Positions 25,001 to 39,000 of a stretch of 64,000 nucleotides of DNA are shown piece after piece. Numbering within the stretch: position 1 is the first letter of the stretch; the number at the start of each line of letters is the position of its first letter. Source of the stretch: Pogonophryne albipinna (lineage: Eukaryota > Chordata > Actinopteri > Perciformes > Artedidraconidae); the NCBI GenBank assembly GCA_028583405.1, contig CM053243.1, positions 32,353,632-32,417,631 on the forward strand, read 5' to 3'. Both the position numbers and the translations under genes were made by a program. The notes below the pieces were generated by a model that was not told where the DNA came from, ran no database searches, and worked only from the letters and a program-made list of their open reading frames with translations.

Positions 25001-28000
25001 AATCTAATTTCTCTCTCCTCACAGAAGTAGAAATTATAAAGTGACACACGTGTCATGTGTGTCGCCTCACATTTTAGCATGCTCATCCTTTGATAGAGTT
25101 GGACGTCCTTTGAAGGGTTTAAGGGTGTCGGCAGATTCTTTAATCCCTTTTTTTGATGTATTTTAATCTGCTTTTTGTTTTGGAGGGGGGCAAAGGATAA
25201 TTGCGTCACTATTGCTCAGGCAGCCCTTTGTGATATTGTCAGGGACACTTTGTAGGACATACTGTGGGTTAATTATGTTCGCATCTTAACATATTGTGAA
25301 TAACAAAACGTCAACTATTTTATGAATGTCAAACAAACATGGATAGAGTCATTCAGTTGGAATAAAACCTCATTATGGTCCACTTTCACTGAGGTGACTC
25401 ACCAAAACATGTGTAGTACAATATGCGCTTCACAGTTTTCACTTTAGTCTGAATACAGCAACTTTAAACATCTATAACAATGAGTCTTTCAAAGCGCACT
25501 CACTCTTTAGTCCTTTGAGGTGGACTTTAGACTCGCTCTTTTTATCTTGACTATATAAAGAGGTGCTACACTCTGTGGTGCTATCGACTATTTTGTTATA
25601 TTAAAAGGTGTTTCTGATATGTTGTTCGTCCAATACTCAGTGCAAGATTCAGGTTCCTACTTATATAGTGTCTTGATTCCTTCCTTAGTTAATTAAAGTT
25701 TAATATTGAGAATCAGAGGGTTAAAACTAACCTAAACCGACTTGTTTACTGTCCCTTTATTGCATTTAAAGGATTTATTTTGATGTAAGCAAGCAATCTG
25801 ACTATCCTTATCTGTTTATGGAGTTAAGAGGGATACGGCTATGTAAACTGCTATTGGCCTTTTATAGTATATCTTTCTAACAGGCTTAAACATGCATTTT
25901 AGCACTTTGAAAGAGATCATTGTAGCTGTGTCTTTTTATCCTCAGCAATTTAACTCAAAATCTGATTTAAATTATAAAAATAATTCACGTTAATTCGTAA
26001 ATAAGATCTCTTTCCACAGCTCAACAGTTATTATTGTTATTTATTTACATATTATTATAACTCGTTTCAGCCAGTATTGAGTTTTAAATGTCGTAGGGGA
26101 CAATCTGCATGTCAATATTAATTTCAGGTGATCGGAGTGCGTATGATCCTAAGATTATATGCCTCAACCAGATGTCTGTCAATAACCAGTTTTCTTTTGT
26201 GCACTTAGTCCATGTCACCTTGTGTCAATGTACCAAACTCCCCCTGATTAAAACAAACACACAGTGACACACACACGGAGACAAGGGCTAACAACAAAAG
26301 GGTTATCTCAAAGGCTGATGTGGTTCCAACAGAGATAAAGCCCAATCAGATGATGTCTGACCACCACTCACTGACCTGCATGCATTCATCCTTCTTATCT
26401 GTTCACACAAAGAACACTGACACTCTTCCCCTTCATTTCTCACTCTTTCTCCTTGTGCTTCTCTCTTTTATCCTCCTTCTCACTGAATCAACCTGTCCTC
26501 TATATTTTACCTTCTTCACTATCAGCCCTGTATTTTCTCTTTATTATCCTCTCAGCCCACCTCTCTGCTGCTCTAACACACACACACGCGCACACGCACA
26601 CTCGCACTCACTCACACACACACTCTTTTGCACCATTTTGCAGTTCCACAGTGGCTGCACCCGAGTCATAAAGCTCCAAAATGGCAAACAAACAGTAATA
26701 AATCTCAAAAACAACAAAACATATCGCCCTCATTCTCAAAGGGACCCCCAGAAAAGAAATAAACCAACCATGTCATTGTTTTCCTCTTAAAAATGTAATC
26801 TTTTGTTTCTTATTGCGTGCACATGAGTCCGTCTGCCCACTCTAAGCTAGCTAAATTATAAAAAAGGATATATATTTTCCTGCCATGTTTTCAATTGCCA
26901 GCTACAAAAAGTTGACATTTTATACAAAAACTACGCTTCAATAGAACACTTTCCCTCCAATTAATCTCAACACATTAGTAGTTCGGACAGGGGAAATATG
27001 ATTTAACACTGTCTTATAACACAACTAAGAACAAATAAGTGATGATACTATTTCATATGAGATTTAAAGGATGTTTAACTTGCTGATAACTGTTGAATTA
27101 ACCTAGTTGTCTGACCCACATGCTACCAACTGATTGAAGTAATACACACCTTTATTGATTTTCTCTTGTAACAGGGAAATCATGTTAAATTGGCATTTCA
27201 GAGGAGACAGAAAACGTTGTCGAAACAGCCTCAAAACGCCATCATAGATCCTGCTGTATGTGAAAGGCATATGAAAGATGTATGCATCTTAGTGCAGGCA
27301 TTCCCTTAGCCTAACCCATGTCAGTGTGGCATTTCCAGGTGTAGGCAATTCCCCTTTAGGACCAATTATGTGCTGCTTTGCTACAAAGAGCCGAGGTTGT
27401 TGCCATGACGAATGGCTCTGACCGGTTATCAGGGTCAGGGTTGCAGTGTTGTTTCATTACCCTGATTTCCATCTGTCTCTAGCAACCATAAGGAGAGACT
27501 GATGCAAGAAGGTGGGAAGGCTGTAGATAAAGCACAGAGGAGGGACTTCTACAGAGGTGCATTAATCATATGTTGAGTTTACAAATGAAAACGTTCAGTT
27601 CCCCTGGGAGCATATGTAATGAAAAAGTAAAATAAGTAAAACACTGTTTAAACAGGAGAGAGAAAGGATGTATTTAAGCTGAGTTGAGGCTGTGAAGGAG
27701 ACCGAGAAACGGGACTCGGCCGAGAAAATATGATGTGGGAAATCTTGGTTAAGGATGGAGCTATGGGGGAGGATCCATCTTTTTTTTCCTCTCTGGAGGA
27801 CAGCGGCAGGAGAAGTCTACAGGGAGTCAGTTGGGCTGGAGGTAGATGACAGCCTCCAGTTTACGTGTATTCACTGACTGATTAGGTCCTCTGGGTAGGA
27901 GGAGAGGCTGATGGAGACAGCCCTATCTCTACCTTCCAGACACCTCAGAGGCTGGTGTGTGTGGGTTTTGTGTGTGTGTGCTAAGGAATGTACACCCAGG

Positions 28001-31000
28001 CGTTAAACTGCCTTTGTATGTTTCTAGAATTCCTCTACTGTATGTGACATGTCAGCTTTCATCATGTGCTTTATTCAGATTTTAAATTCAAAGTTGAGCA
28101 CTAATGCGAGGATGTTTGTTATCTGCCTTTGTTACATGCTAATATAACCCCCATAACACTTAAACTAACCCAGTTACTGCTGAATCATGAATTGATATAC
28201 CTCATTTTATGTTTTTTGTTCAAATCTCCTTTTGAAAATGGGCTCAGCAATTTCTTTTTTACACTGGAGATTCCCTTTGGTCGACAATAGGTTTTGTGCT
28301 TTGGTTTATTTGAGCACATTTTGAGAGGTTATAATAAAGGCTCCAAAATCATATGCTTTTATCTTTTCTTTTTGTAATAGTTACATGTATTGCCAATTTG
28401 TGCATAAATAGCTTGATTTTTACCTTGTCACATCAAAGCAGTAGTACTGTTGTAAATCTTGTTGTGAGCAGGGTTGCAGTCGCAGGACAGACTTCCTGTG
28501 TCGATGAATTCACACCAACTGCAAACACAGGTTTTTACCCAGGTTGCCTCTTGGTGTGCCAGGACAGCTTCACAGGTTCCAGCTATACAGCTTTATTAAT
28601 AATGTCCCTGGTTACAGGATACAGACAGGAAGTAGACTAATTCCTCATAACATTAATTATTTACAACTGTTATGCAGTGCCAACATGTACGGCGTTCAGA
28701 TGGAGTTTGTTTGTGCCACATAATGTACCACTGCTCAGTACAAAATCCAAATGCCTTGGGACATTTCTTCATAACACTCTGTATTTAAAATGTCAAATTA
28801 AAGCATACTGTCCAATTGAACTCTGAGTCTCTGACCGTTTTCAGAAATGTTCTCGACTATGCTTTGGCGGGTGCAATTACTGTGTTCTAATCGAAGTGAT
28901 AATTGACTGCTGCTGTCAGCAGATGAAGATAAACTCGAGCATAATGACTTCCCCAACTCACTCTACTCATGTGTTTGAGCCCAGAGCTCCCCATCCAGCA
29001 CCTCAAACGTCCCGCTCCCTGAACTTCCATTCTTAACTGTACACAGTGCATCTCCCCATATGTGTAAGACATTTACACTACAATGATGATTGTTCACTGC
29101 TCAAGGCCTTCACCACATCAGAGATTCCCTTTTTAAATGCTCTCATTTTCAGTTCGGACCCGAAGGATAGAATAATGCCGTCAGTGTGAATCTGGCTGCT
29201 AGCGTGACATGTTAATCAGCTCAAGTGTTTTGTCTTTTATAGATTCCTTGATTCCATCTGCTCAAAATTATCTACTTGTTCGTGACTAGCATAATTTTTG
29301 GGTCTGATACCATTTTGAATAGCCCTACAACTGCTTCAGTTGTATGTGGGATTTACTTCAAATATATGTCAACGCCTCCTGAGAATGAACTTGACATAAC
29401 TCAGATTTCACTTAAACTAAGTGCTAATTTAAGCAAATGTGGTGTTTATCATATTAAATAGCACATCAGAAAGATTTCCTTTACACCACTCAAGTGGAAT
29501 TAACAATCATGTCTGAACATTGAGCATGAATGCTGGATAAGAAACCAGATTCATCATCATATGCAACTTGCAATACTTAAACTTCGATAAACCTTAATTT
29601 TTTTCATGAGCTTTCCTATCTGCAGTCCATCTCCTGGTTCTTGTTATTCACAGTCATGAGCACAGTTGCATGCAAGTCATTCTGCTTGTGTAGTTGAGTT
29701 TTGGCAGGAAACGGGAATGTTCTCTAAATGAGTAGCTCTCCTTTCAAAAAGAACATAAGGCTGGGACAGATGACCTGGTGAAGAGTAGTTTCCACTGCAG
29801 ATCTAACCAAACAATTTACTTCCACCATTTTTTATTCTGAAATGTTGGTTTTGCAATTTACATTTTTTGGGCTGAGGGAAAGTTTGGGTTTTTGTGTAAG
29901 CGGTGAAACGTTCAGGAATGGCAGTAACTGAGACTATATTTTTCCAGTAGCCCTTGCCAATCTAGTTTTTTCCCTCCTTGTTTCGTTTGCTTGTAGTAAT
30001 TGAGTCTGATTAAACAGAGTGCAGAGGGGAATACAGCAGATGGAGCACAGTGCACTAATGTTATACCAAACAAGTGGACACTATATTATCAGAAATGGTT
30101 GCAAGCAACAGCTACCTCGGGTCAGCATAAGAAAGATGGCATTACACTTCATTTTACCTTGAATATACTATAACAATTCATTCTTAACGCTGTTTAAACA
30201 AGGAGGAAATAATAACACCAAACAAAGGAGAATATACGCACACCCTTTCTGAGTCAGACAAATTACAGCGAGAAGTGCCTTGGCCCCTGGGCAGAGTAAA
30301 ATATTTCTGGAAAGTATTCCACGGGACAACGTCCAACATTAGGTCAATTACAAAAAAGAGGCTTTTGAATTCCAAAAGCCAAGGTGAATTACTCAGTCCT
30401 ACCCTGAGGATATGAGTTGGATGTGCATGGCAAAGCCCTCACTTTACTCAATACATAGCTGCTCTGTGCAGGGACGTTCACTACCCGGGGAGTGCCTCAT
30501 TCAAAGCAGTCCCAAGTTTTTAAGGGCAACAATCCATCACTTTTGCCGTATCTCTGAATTAAAAAGAGGCTTGACGGCATTTGAGAGCATTTTGTTTATC
30601 CTCCGCTCCCTCATTGACATTCAGTGTCCATGTCTCCTTCGTTGGGGTTCTACAGATAGAGACACTGAGGCACTTTCAGACCAGTGTGCTCATCCGCAAA
30701 GCTCTTTCATCTCCAAATGCCCGTCCGAGTGAGCATGCATGAGGCAGTTTTTGGTTTTCATATTAAATCGTCCCCATGTTTCAAAGCTAAATTGGTCTTC
30801 ATAGAGCTTTTGAACCCTGAAAGAGATGTGAGTCTCAGGTGTTTTTTTTGTATGGCTCCCCCATGCCGCGGGGAAATCTTTCAAACGCACCTCTGTGTTT
30901 ATCAGACACATGGAGTGCGCAGAAAAAGTGAGGCTGAAAGTTTTTATTGCAGGTTGATTCGACCCAGCTAGCCTTGAGATTTGACATTCAAGGCTACTTG

Positions 31001-33436
31001 TCCTGACACAAATATTATACAGATAATGGAAGCAAGCATCCTTCTGATATGGTTGTCCTTATGATCACCTTTTACCTTAAGTCCTCCTGTTTTCGTCACT
31101 AGATGATGACAATCGATACATATTTTTGTGGCATATCCTTTGAATATCTTTACTAAATTCACATTTTATTTTGCAACTCTACATGTAAATAAAATGTCTG
31201 AAATGCATATTTGACTTTACTTGTGATGATGATGCAAAAACATATGGTGCAACTGTGAGGGTTTCATTGCATATTCTGCACTGAAAGAACACTGTGCCTC
31301 GGGCACAGATGGAGTGAAGAAACCAAAGTGCGAAGTGCTCAGTTGCTGAGCATGTTGGTTTCTTATGCTTCAGAGACCAACGTTATTTATGGATTTACTT
31401 TTTTGCACCATCTGAGCAGGTTTCCATAAGCTCTAATGGTATTATCGCAGCAGAGTGGAGCTCTAACTGATGGAGGCTCGCTGAAGGTGTGAGGTGACAC
31501 CTCCAAAAAGCATTTCTCTCCGCTTCCTCTCAGTTCAAGTCCTATGCCCTGTCTTCCAGCCGACTGGATTTCACCTACAGAATGCTTCTTTAGTGGAAAT
31601 AGAAAAAATAACCACATTTCCGTTCCTCGTTTCCTTTAATTATGATAGATTCATTGGTGTGTTTTCTTTAGTGACAAACTAATGGCTTTAATTGAAGGAA
31701 AAGCATTTTTCTTGACAAACCTTAATGGCAAGTTCATTTGCATTTATTTTGTTGCTTTTAGCCAGAAATAGTTTGCATTCCTCACTCAGTGCCACTCAGA
31801 GATCTTAAGTAGAAAAAAGGGGTTTTAAAAGGTTCAGCAGAGATGGCTGTTGCTTGCCAAGTATTCCTATGCATTGTGCAGAACAACAGGGATGAAAAAG
31901 CTGTCAATGAATGGGGAAGCGTACATATTTTCTTATCTGGAATAAAGATTGTTTGGGGAGCTGTCGGAGCCTGTTCAAGCCTGCTGGAACACAGCCTTTG
32001 TGTTAATGTGCAAGGGCATGACATGTGTGAGCAAGAGCGAAGTGTGAAGAAAGGAGTGTGATAAACAAGGGAGATGGAAAGCAGGAAAGGGAGGTTTCAA
32101 TGAGCGATGCAGCTATGCAGGAAACGTATAGAACCTCTGAAGGTGTTCATGAGTGTGAATGTGCAGATCCTGCCTGAATGAGCTCTCCTGAACCTTCTGT
32201 ATGTTCCCTGGTGAGGGTGTTGAGACCTCTCATCCCCACACCATCGGCACCGTCACACTCATTGGTTGCATGCTGTGGAGGTGTCGTTCAGGGTGGTGTG
32301 TGGGTGCATACATGATTTCACAGAGGCGTTTCTCTCACTGCGCTGAGTCTGATGAAGCTCGATTAATGATTACATACCACTGTTAGTGTTGATGTGCGGT
32401 TTTGTGGAATTTCCTTTTGTATACCTGACTGCAGCCTCTATCATAGAGCGGAGTAAAACTTTAATGTCCCTGTGGTGCAATTTGGCTTACGTGCAACAGT
32501 CGATAAAGCTAACTATGAAAATAATACAACAATGAATAAAACCAGCAATCAATGTAATTGGATGAAACATACAGGGAAATGGGAGCAAGCTTTGAACTTG
32601 TCTGTTAAGCCTAATAAGGAAATAAACAAAAAATGAATGAAAGAGCTGTCTTGATAAAATACATATAAAACACTTATTACATTAAAACTAAGACATCCTT
32701 CAATATTTGGTTTACCTTTTTATAAATAAAATACAATGTTCATTGTCATCCTGGTAGGTTTTAATGTGTACTGCTGGACTGCTTTAATAATTGTCAGAGC
32801 AAGAATATTCTGTTAATGAGCTTTAAGTCTTAGACGCATTTAGTTGAGAACAATCTACCATGACTTTGATCCCAAGACAAGACAAATAAAGCGGGAAAAA
32901 AGGATGCTGCTGGGAGGTGAGGATAACCTGTGGAAGACGAAAGAGCAACAGACCGAGAACACTCTCCTCTTCCTCAGTATTTCAGAGTGGGATGGTGTGT
33001 GTGTGTGTGTGTGTTTTTTTTGTTTGTTTCTCCAAGCTGTAGAGTTACTTGGGCTCCAAGGTCAGTGATGAGTATCTCCCTTATTGTTTATTCACACACG
33101 CACACACACCCCCTCATACACACAGAAACACACGGACAGTCAAGTCAAAGTAGCACTCCAACAGCATGTTTTTTATTCTACACACTGTCAACACTTTTAT
33201 TCTCCCTCTACCTCACCTTTCAGCTTCCCTGCACCTCAGTGCTGCGTTTTGACACTCAGGTCTCAGTTCATGGAACCCGGGAACACAAAGCAAGATCGGA
33301 TTCAGCTATTGCATCAAAGCACATGTCTTTGATGTTGGTGATATACTGTATGTGTTAAATCTTTCCTGAGGCAAAGGGGATTGTGCTTCCAATTTGTATC
33401 GGCTGAAATATGAATCACACAGGCACTACCACACAT

Positions 33437-34780
33437 TAGGGCTGAACGATATACCGTGTCATGGCGATAACCGCGATATGAGCATGCGCGATATTCACAG
33501 CGCAGGGACGTGCGGTTTTATTCTTTTTTTTTTTTAATGCTAACGCACTTTAGCAAAGAATTAAAAATAAAGATACCCTTATTACTTATCGAAACTGCAC
33601 ATACAATATATCCGATTAAAGCTGAGACTCCACAGATTATTTAAGTATAGTATCATCACTGAGCGATCCGATCTCGCGACAGGGGAAGCAAACAGACATC
33701 ACAACACGTACCTTTACGGAGCTTTTACGGGAGATCGTCTCACCGTAGCTGTCAATCTGATCAAAAGACGTGTTCAATGGCATTAAAACGAGAAAAAACG
33801 CGGCTGAATCGGTTGATCCATAGGTTAATAATGTATCTGTGGCTTTGAAGCAATTGTTTATAATCCATAATTCAATTTTTATGTAAAAATCGGAGCACAA
33901 AAGTTAGCTGCGTCACTCTCACTCCTTATTTGTTCATGTGTTGGTGTGTGTAGAGCTTCCCCTCGATTCCATTGGCTCTAGCGGTTATAAAGAGATTTCA
34001 TTCGTCAAAATCGACCAAGGGGGGCCAGAGATATGGAAAATCCACCCAAATGACCCCAGACGTGTTTTTTTTTGTGCTAAATCTCTCTAAAAAGGTCAAA
34101 TTTCACTTGTTTTGCATCAATCTTGATACAGGGTACTTATTATATGTTGCACTTTGGATTCCTAAAGCTTTTAGTCTACCATCCCATCATCCAAGGTTAG
34201 TTTTCACTAAGTAAAAAAGAATTTTTGGACGGACACTATAATTTACAGTTTTTTACTATGTTCAATCTGAATTTTCTTTAAAATAAAAAACATCTATATT
34301 GATTCTGACTCTTCTACATCCAACTCACAGGTTTATCGTTACTTTGAGAGAAAAGATTATTAATGTAACCCTTTTAGAAGGGAAGATATGGTCATTTGTT
34401 CTGGGAATGTCATTTTCGAGCCTGAGACCTGAAAAACAGGCTCAGTGCTTAAGTAGGTGAATTCTCAAACACGTCATGTTACAATTATTTTGCTGCTTGC
34501 TACAAAAGGATAACTTGCGCGGCTCTCATGTCAGGGGTACTTGAGTGAGTGACATGCAGGCTCTGTATGCACAGCAAACCACCAATCACAATCATTCTTG
34601 ATCAGATCACAGCAGGCCCCGCCCCGCTAGTTTGCAGACCATCAAAACACCGGTAAAAAATGAGCGAGGCACAGGAGGACAATACCTTCATCCGGTTAAA
34701 TATAGTTAAAAAAACGCAATTATATATCGCAGGGGGAAAAAAATTGCAATGTCAGTTTTTTTCAATATCGTGCAGCCCTA
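33437..34780 (+). mobile_element. hAT-type non-autonomous element, 1.34 kb, with 8-bp duplication
   Basis: Seen: CCACACAT is duplicated exactly (33429-33436 and 34781-34788). The ends TAGGGCTGAACGATAT and ATATCGTGCAGCCCTA form a long inverted repeat with few mismatches, and the subterminal sequence is rich in CGATAT. Near the right end an ATG at 34660 opens a short frame starting MSEAQEDN and running into the terminal repeat. This may be the transposase start left after internal deletion (inference). An 87-codon minus frame at 33637-33900 has no recognised domain. It lies in neogenin intron 2. Confidence 0.9.
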
Positions 34781-35599
34781 CCACACATCTCATTTTTGGG
34801 CTTTTGATGTTTAATTTCCATGTTGGAAACATAATATTTAGGCAAACAAATGCTAACATATACACAATTAAGACTCAACAGAGGTTGGTTTTGTTCAGAG
34901 GCATTTGGCATAGCATCTGCTGCGTTTGAAGGCAATGCACTGCAGATGGACTTGAGTAATTGCTGATGCCACTCTGTCAGACAGTCCAGGTGTTCTAGAG
35001 ATCTGTTGCATCCTTTTCATTAGGGTTGAGTGATTGCTTAGATTGCCTTCATCGTTGTTTGTCTTCCTCGCTATATTTGATATGATCATTTCAATACCTC
35101 TGCTTTGTATTCCTCTGTGCGATATTGGGAGAAAAGACACGATTTCCCTCAGTGAAAATACCCACTTCATAATTGCACATTTAATTAAATAAACAGTCTA
35201 CCTGTTACTGTTGTGTGCAAATATTAGGCCGAAAGTACAAATGCTGCTGTATGATCCTAAATCAAATGCAAACACTGCCCCCTTGCAGTCTTTTTAATAT
35301 GTACAATTCAGAGTATTTGATGTCTTTGTTTGATGCCATCATTGAATCTGTGTTATACATCTTTCCAGACATGGCTAATGAACTTTGAAACTGTGTTGTG
35401 TTGAAAGATTGTTCCTTCATCATGTCAGATCTCTTGTTGAAATGTATGAGCGGCTCGGCTTGTCCTGTTATTGAGGCTCACTGGAGCATCTCTGAAAGAT
35501 GTTTACATGCATTTGGAAAAGAGGGAGAGGGAGAAAAAACAAACAGATTTCTGATCTTTTAGCTCTTGACAGGCACAGGGAAATGGAGGATTCAAATCA

Positions 35600-35695
35600 A
35601 CTTTTTATCGTCCACAGCACAGCACACACAGGGAAATGTATACTTTGCATTTAACCCGATCCTATTATTAGGAGCAGTGAGCCAAATCCCTACAG
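35600..35695. repeat. Dispersed-repeat fragment (CATTTAACCC...AGGAGCAGTG type)
   Basis: The words TTTGCATTTAACCCGATCCTA and GGAGCAGTGAGCC in this order recur in many fish genomes as part of a repeat. It is a short, degenerate piece with no visible target duplication. Recognition is from memory. Confidence 0.35.
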
Positions 35696-36063
35696 ACTGA
35701 GCTAGTGCATCTTCTACAGCCCCACACGTTATAAATGTACGTTTTTACAGGAAGCCTTTTAATTATCCCACATGATAACATGATACTGCATTTAATTAGA
35801 TTTTTTGTCTTTTTATTCGTCTTCAATTTCAGTTCCTCAGACTTGATGAAACTCCTCAATCCGTCACCAAGTTGTCAAAGTCTATTTTCTATTATCCTCA
35901 TTAAACTTGAATCTGTCACCCTGTTGTTGATACCACGTTTAAACTGTCATCATTTGCACACAAAAAAAAAAGTAGTGCTTTCTTATTAGTATATTATAGG
36001 GGGATGCTATCGACATTCATTAGCCTGACCTCTACACCTCCCAACGAGGTAAACAATGGTGAA

Positions 36064-36078
36064 TGCCCCCTGGCGCTG
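36064..36078 (-). promoter_or_regulatory. Second, weaker CTCF-like motif in intron 2
   Basis: On the minus strand the sequence AGCGCCAGGGGGCAT fits the CTCF core at ten of twelve positions. It points toward lower coordinates, opposite to the site at 42632. Confidence 0.3.
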
Positions 36079-39000
36079 TGGAGTGACATCATCCCCTGCA
36101 TTAAATCTGTGTCTTCAGAAACATCTGCTGCTCCCAAACTGCCAGTCCCACACTCATACACATGTATACATCCCCACATAAAGACAGGCATAGTTCCTAT
36201 TTGCTCTTCTAGTAAGATACACCCATCCATCTCAGGATAGACTGTCAGCAGCCCGCCTCTACGCTTTGAGAGACAATTCCCTTCAAGTTCAGGAGTCAAG
36301 CTGCTGCTTTGTGTCGCTTGGTTGACTGCCTGAGCTCGCCTCATTGTGTCTGCAGCGCATTTCATTATCAACGACACCACAAAACCCGCGCTGATACTTT
36401 CCAAATAGCAGCTGCAGATACTTCACAATGATATGCGTTACAAACCGTCTTCCCTAATGTGACTGTTTGTGCCAATGTGTGTGCACCCATCCTCTTTAAC
36501 ATGGCACACTTTTAATCTCACTGATGCAGGACAAAATGTTTTTTGTTCTACCTTAGCTTCGTCAGGGTATAATTTGAAGTACACACCCACACACTGTTTT
36601 TAAAGATAAGTACTAAATGATGGTGAACAATGCGTCTGCTCAGTGCTTCTATGTAGGGTTTGACACATTTAGCTCTCATACATCAATGCAAAAGTTCTGT
36701 GGAAAACAGGGTGCCGTTTCATTGTGCAATGATGAAATACCGTCAGTTTTTGTATTTATTGATATCCTTTTGAGGGTACAAGAATTCAAACTGAATGCCG
36801 GGGTCCTACATTCTCTCTGGATATTACATAGTCTTGGCCTTACTTGTCTTCATTGCCTTTCAAGAATCTCCCCTCCCTGCCCCTTCCTTCATCATTCCTT
36901 CCAAGAAAGATGCTCCATTTTCTTCTGGCTCCATCCATCCATCTCATTTCCCCAATCTCAGCCCTTGCAAGGCTTGAGGATAAACAGAGCCGATAGCATC
37001 TACAGATGTGCCGCCAATAGCCCCCAGATAAGAACCAGCAGCAGCATGCCCCTCTCTAGCGAACAATAGAGCTCCCCACTGAAGTGTGTGGTGGGGAGAT
37101 GGAGAGGGGAAGGGTGATGGGAATGCAAACCGAATGAATGCGACTTGGAGAAACGAGGAAGAGAGAGCGGCTGAGAAAAGGCTGAAGAAATGGGAAGGAC
37201 TGTTGGATGGTGCTGTAGGGAGGGAGAGAAGGAGAGGGGGATATGGAGAGGTTATTCCTTCAGCTCGTATCCATGTGTCCATCAACAGCAGGACAGGGGT
37301 GTGTTAGGCTCCTTTATCTGGATGGCCTGTTGAGCTAGTCGAGGGTGGAGGGGCCCTTCATTCCAGAGGAGGGGGTCGTTTCTGGGGTCTTAAGGAAACA
37401 AGCACTTGTTGAAAGATACGAGGACGACCCAGCTGCTCTTTGATTGACATCGCCCTCATAATTCCCCACGTGACTCCTCTGACATTAGAGGCGGCTCTGT
37501 TGAGCTTCTCTCTGCATCCTCTCTTACCTCTCACCTCCTCCCCTCGTTCTCTGATAAGGGAGCAAGGGGGAGGTGAGACAGAAAGAGCAAAGGGATGTAC
37601 GGTCGGAGTGCCAACACATTTATCTGCGCTCGGGTAATGGGAGCAGCCTCAGTCTCCCGTGGCAACGACCTCTGCAGAAGGTTAGCTTTAAAATGGGCTA
37701 AGAATGAGCTAAATTCCCAGTGATAAAATAAGACACCTTAACATGATTAAGGGCCCTAATGCAATCAGTATTGTATCAGCTACAACTCAATTACCTGTAA
37801 TGAAAAAGGGCTCGTTTTCTCCCGGGTTCTGTGCGGAGTTAGCTTGGCTGGAGGTCTGAGTGTGAACAGGTGAAACACACAGGGGAAGCACGAGAGACAT
37901 GTGATACCCTGAGAGGGGAGGTCAAACACTCACATGCTGACTCACAACATAAGGGTCAAGTAAAATACGGCCAACATGTACACAAACACTAACAGAAAAT
38001 GAAGCAGCAATTACTTTGATAATTGATTTAATTTTCAAACAAACCACGAAACAAATAAACATGACCTTTTTCCATCTTCTCAAACGGGATGATATGTTGT
38101 TTTTCTTTGTCCTACTTTATAGTAAAGGACATCACCTTGAGCTTGAAACTGTGATAAGCACAATTTAAAAAAATTGGACCCAAAAATAAATTGGTTCCTA
38201 TATCACCCTTATAACACAGTCACCTATTATTTGAAAACAATTATTTAAAGAGAGATTTAAAAAGCAAAAAGCTGAGGAGAATTGAGCTTTTGACCCGTAA
38301 ATGATGAAAATGCTATACTGAGTGTAGTTTTAACTTTTGGAGTTCTGCCAAACAGTCATGAATAATAGATAACATAACCAGGATGTGAGCAATGTCTCCA
38401 TAACCTAATGCTCACTTTCAGTTGTAGCTGCTGACACCAGAAATGACTGGAGAAAACTCTTTAGACGAGAGAAATTATTATGAAATCAGTCTATATATGG
38501 CTGCCTGCAGTCATGAAATGACCCTCATATACCTTATCAATGTGTTGTTTCCATTTTCAGTAATAAATTACAATTTATCTTTCAAGGTTTTGTATTTACT
38601 ATAGTTTTTTGTCCATTATGGCCCAAGCCTGTGTCCCCATCAATCTCAAGTATTCCTTGAATAAAAATCTAAAGTTTAATGTTTTCTGCCATCAAACAAA
38701 TCGTCTTTAGACATTTATGATCTAACCGTGTGTATATAATTTGAAAATGTTGTGGATTTAGCAGTGCTATCATTAAAGACAGCTATCCACATTATACTGT
38801 AAAAATACTGTTTCATTGTGAAAAAAATATAGTTTATCACACACATTAAATAGTTTTCTATTGGAATCAACTACAGTGGAAATGCTTCAATACACGTTAC
38901 TTGAACACATGATATAAGTGGTTGACATGATATAAATATCATTTGTCCAAAGTCTCAGTTGTGAAATTATACATTTTTGAAAGGGGAAATTCGATTTCCT

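Noticed and set aside
26320..26790. 156-codon plus-strand frame
   Set aside because: Composition is leucine/serine-rich followed by a histidine-threonine CA-repeat stretch. It has no domain, no splice signals and no related frame nearby.
36617..37069. 150-codon plus-strand frame
   Set aside because: No recognisable domain, and antisense frames of similar length overlap it. It is expected by chance in 64 kb.
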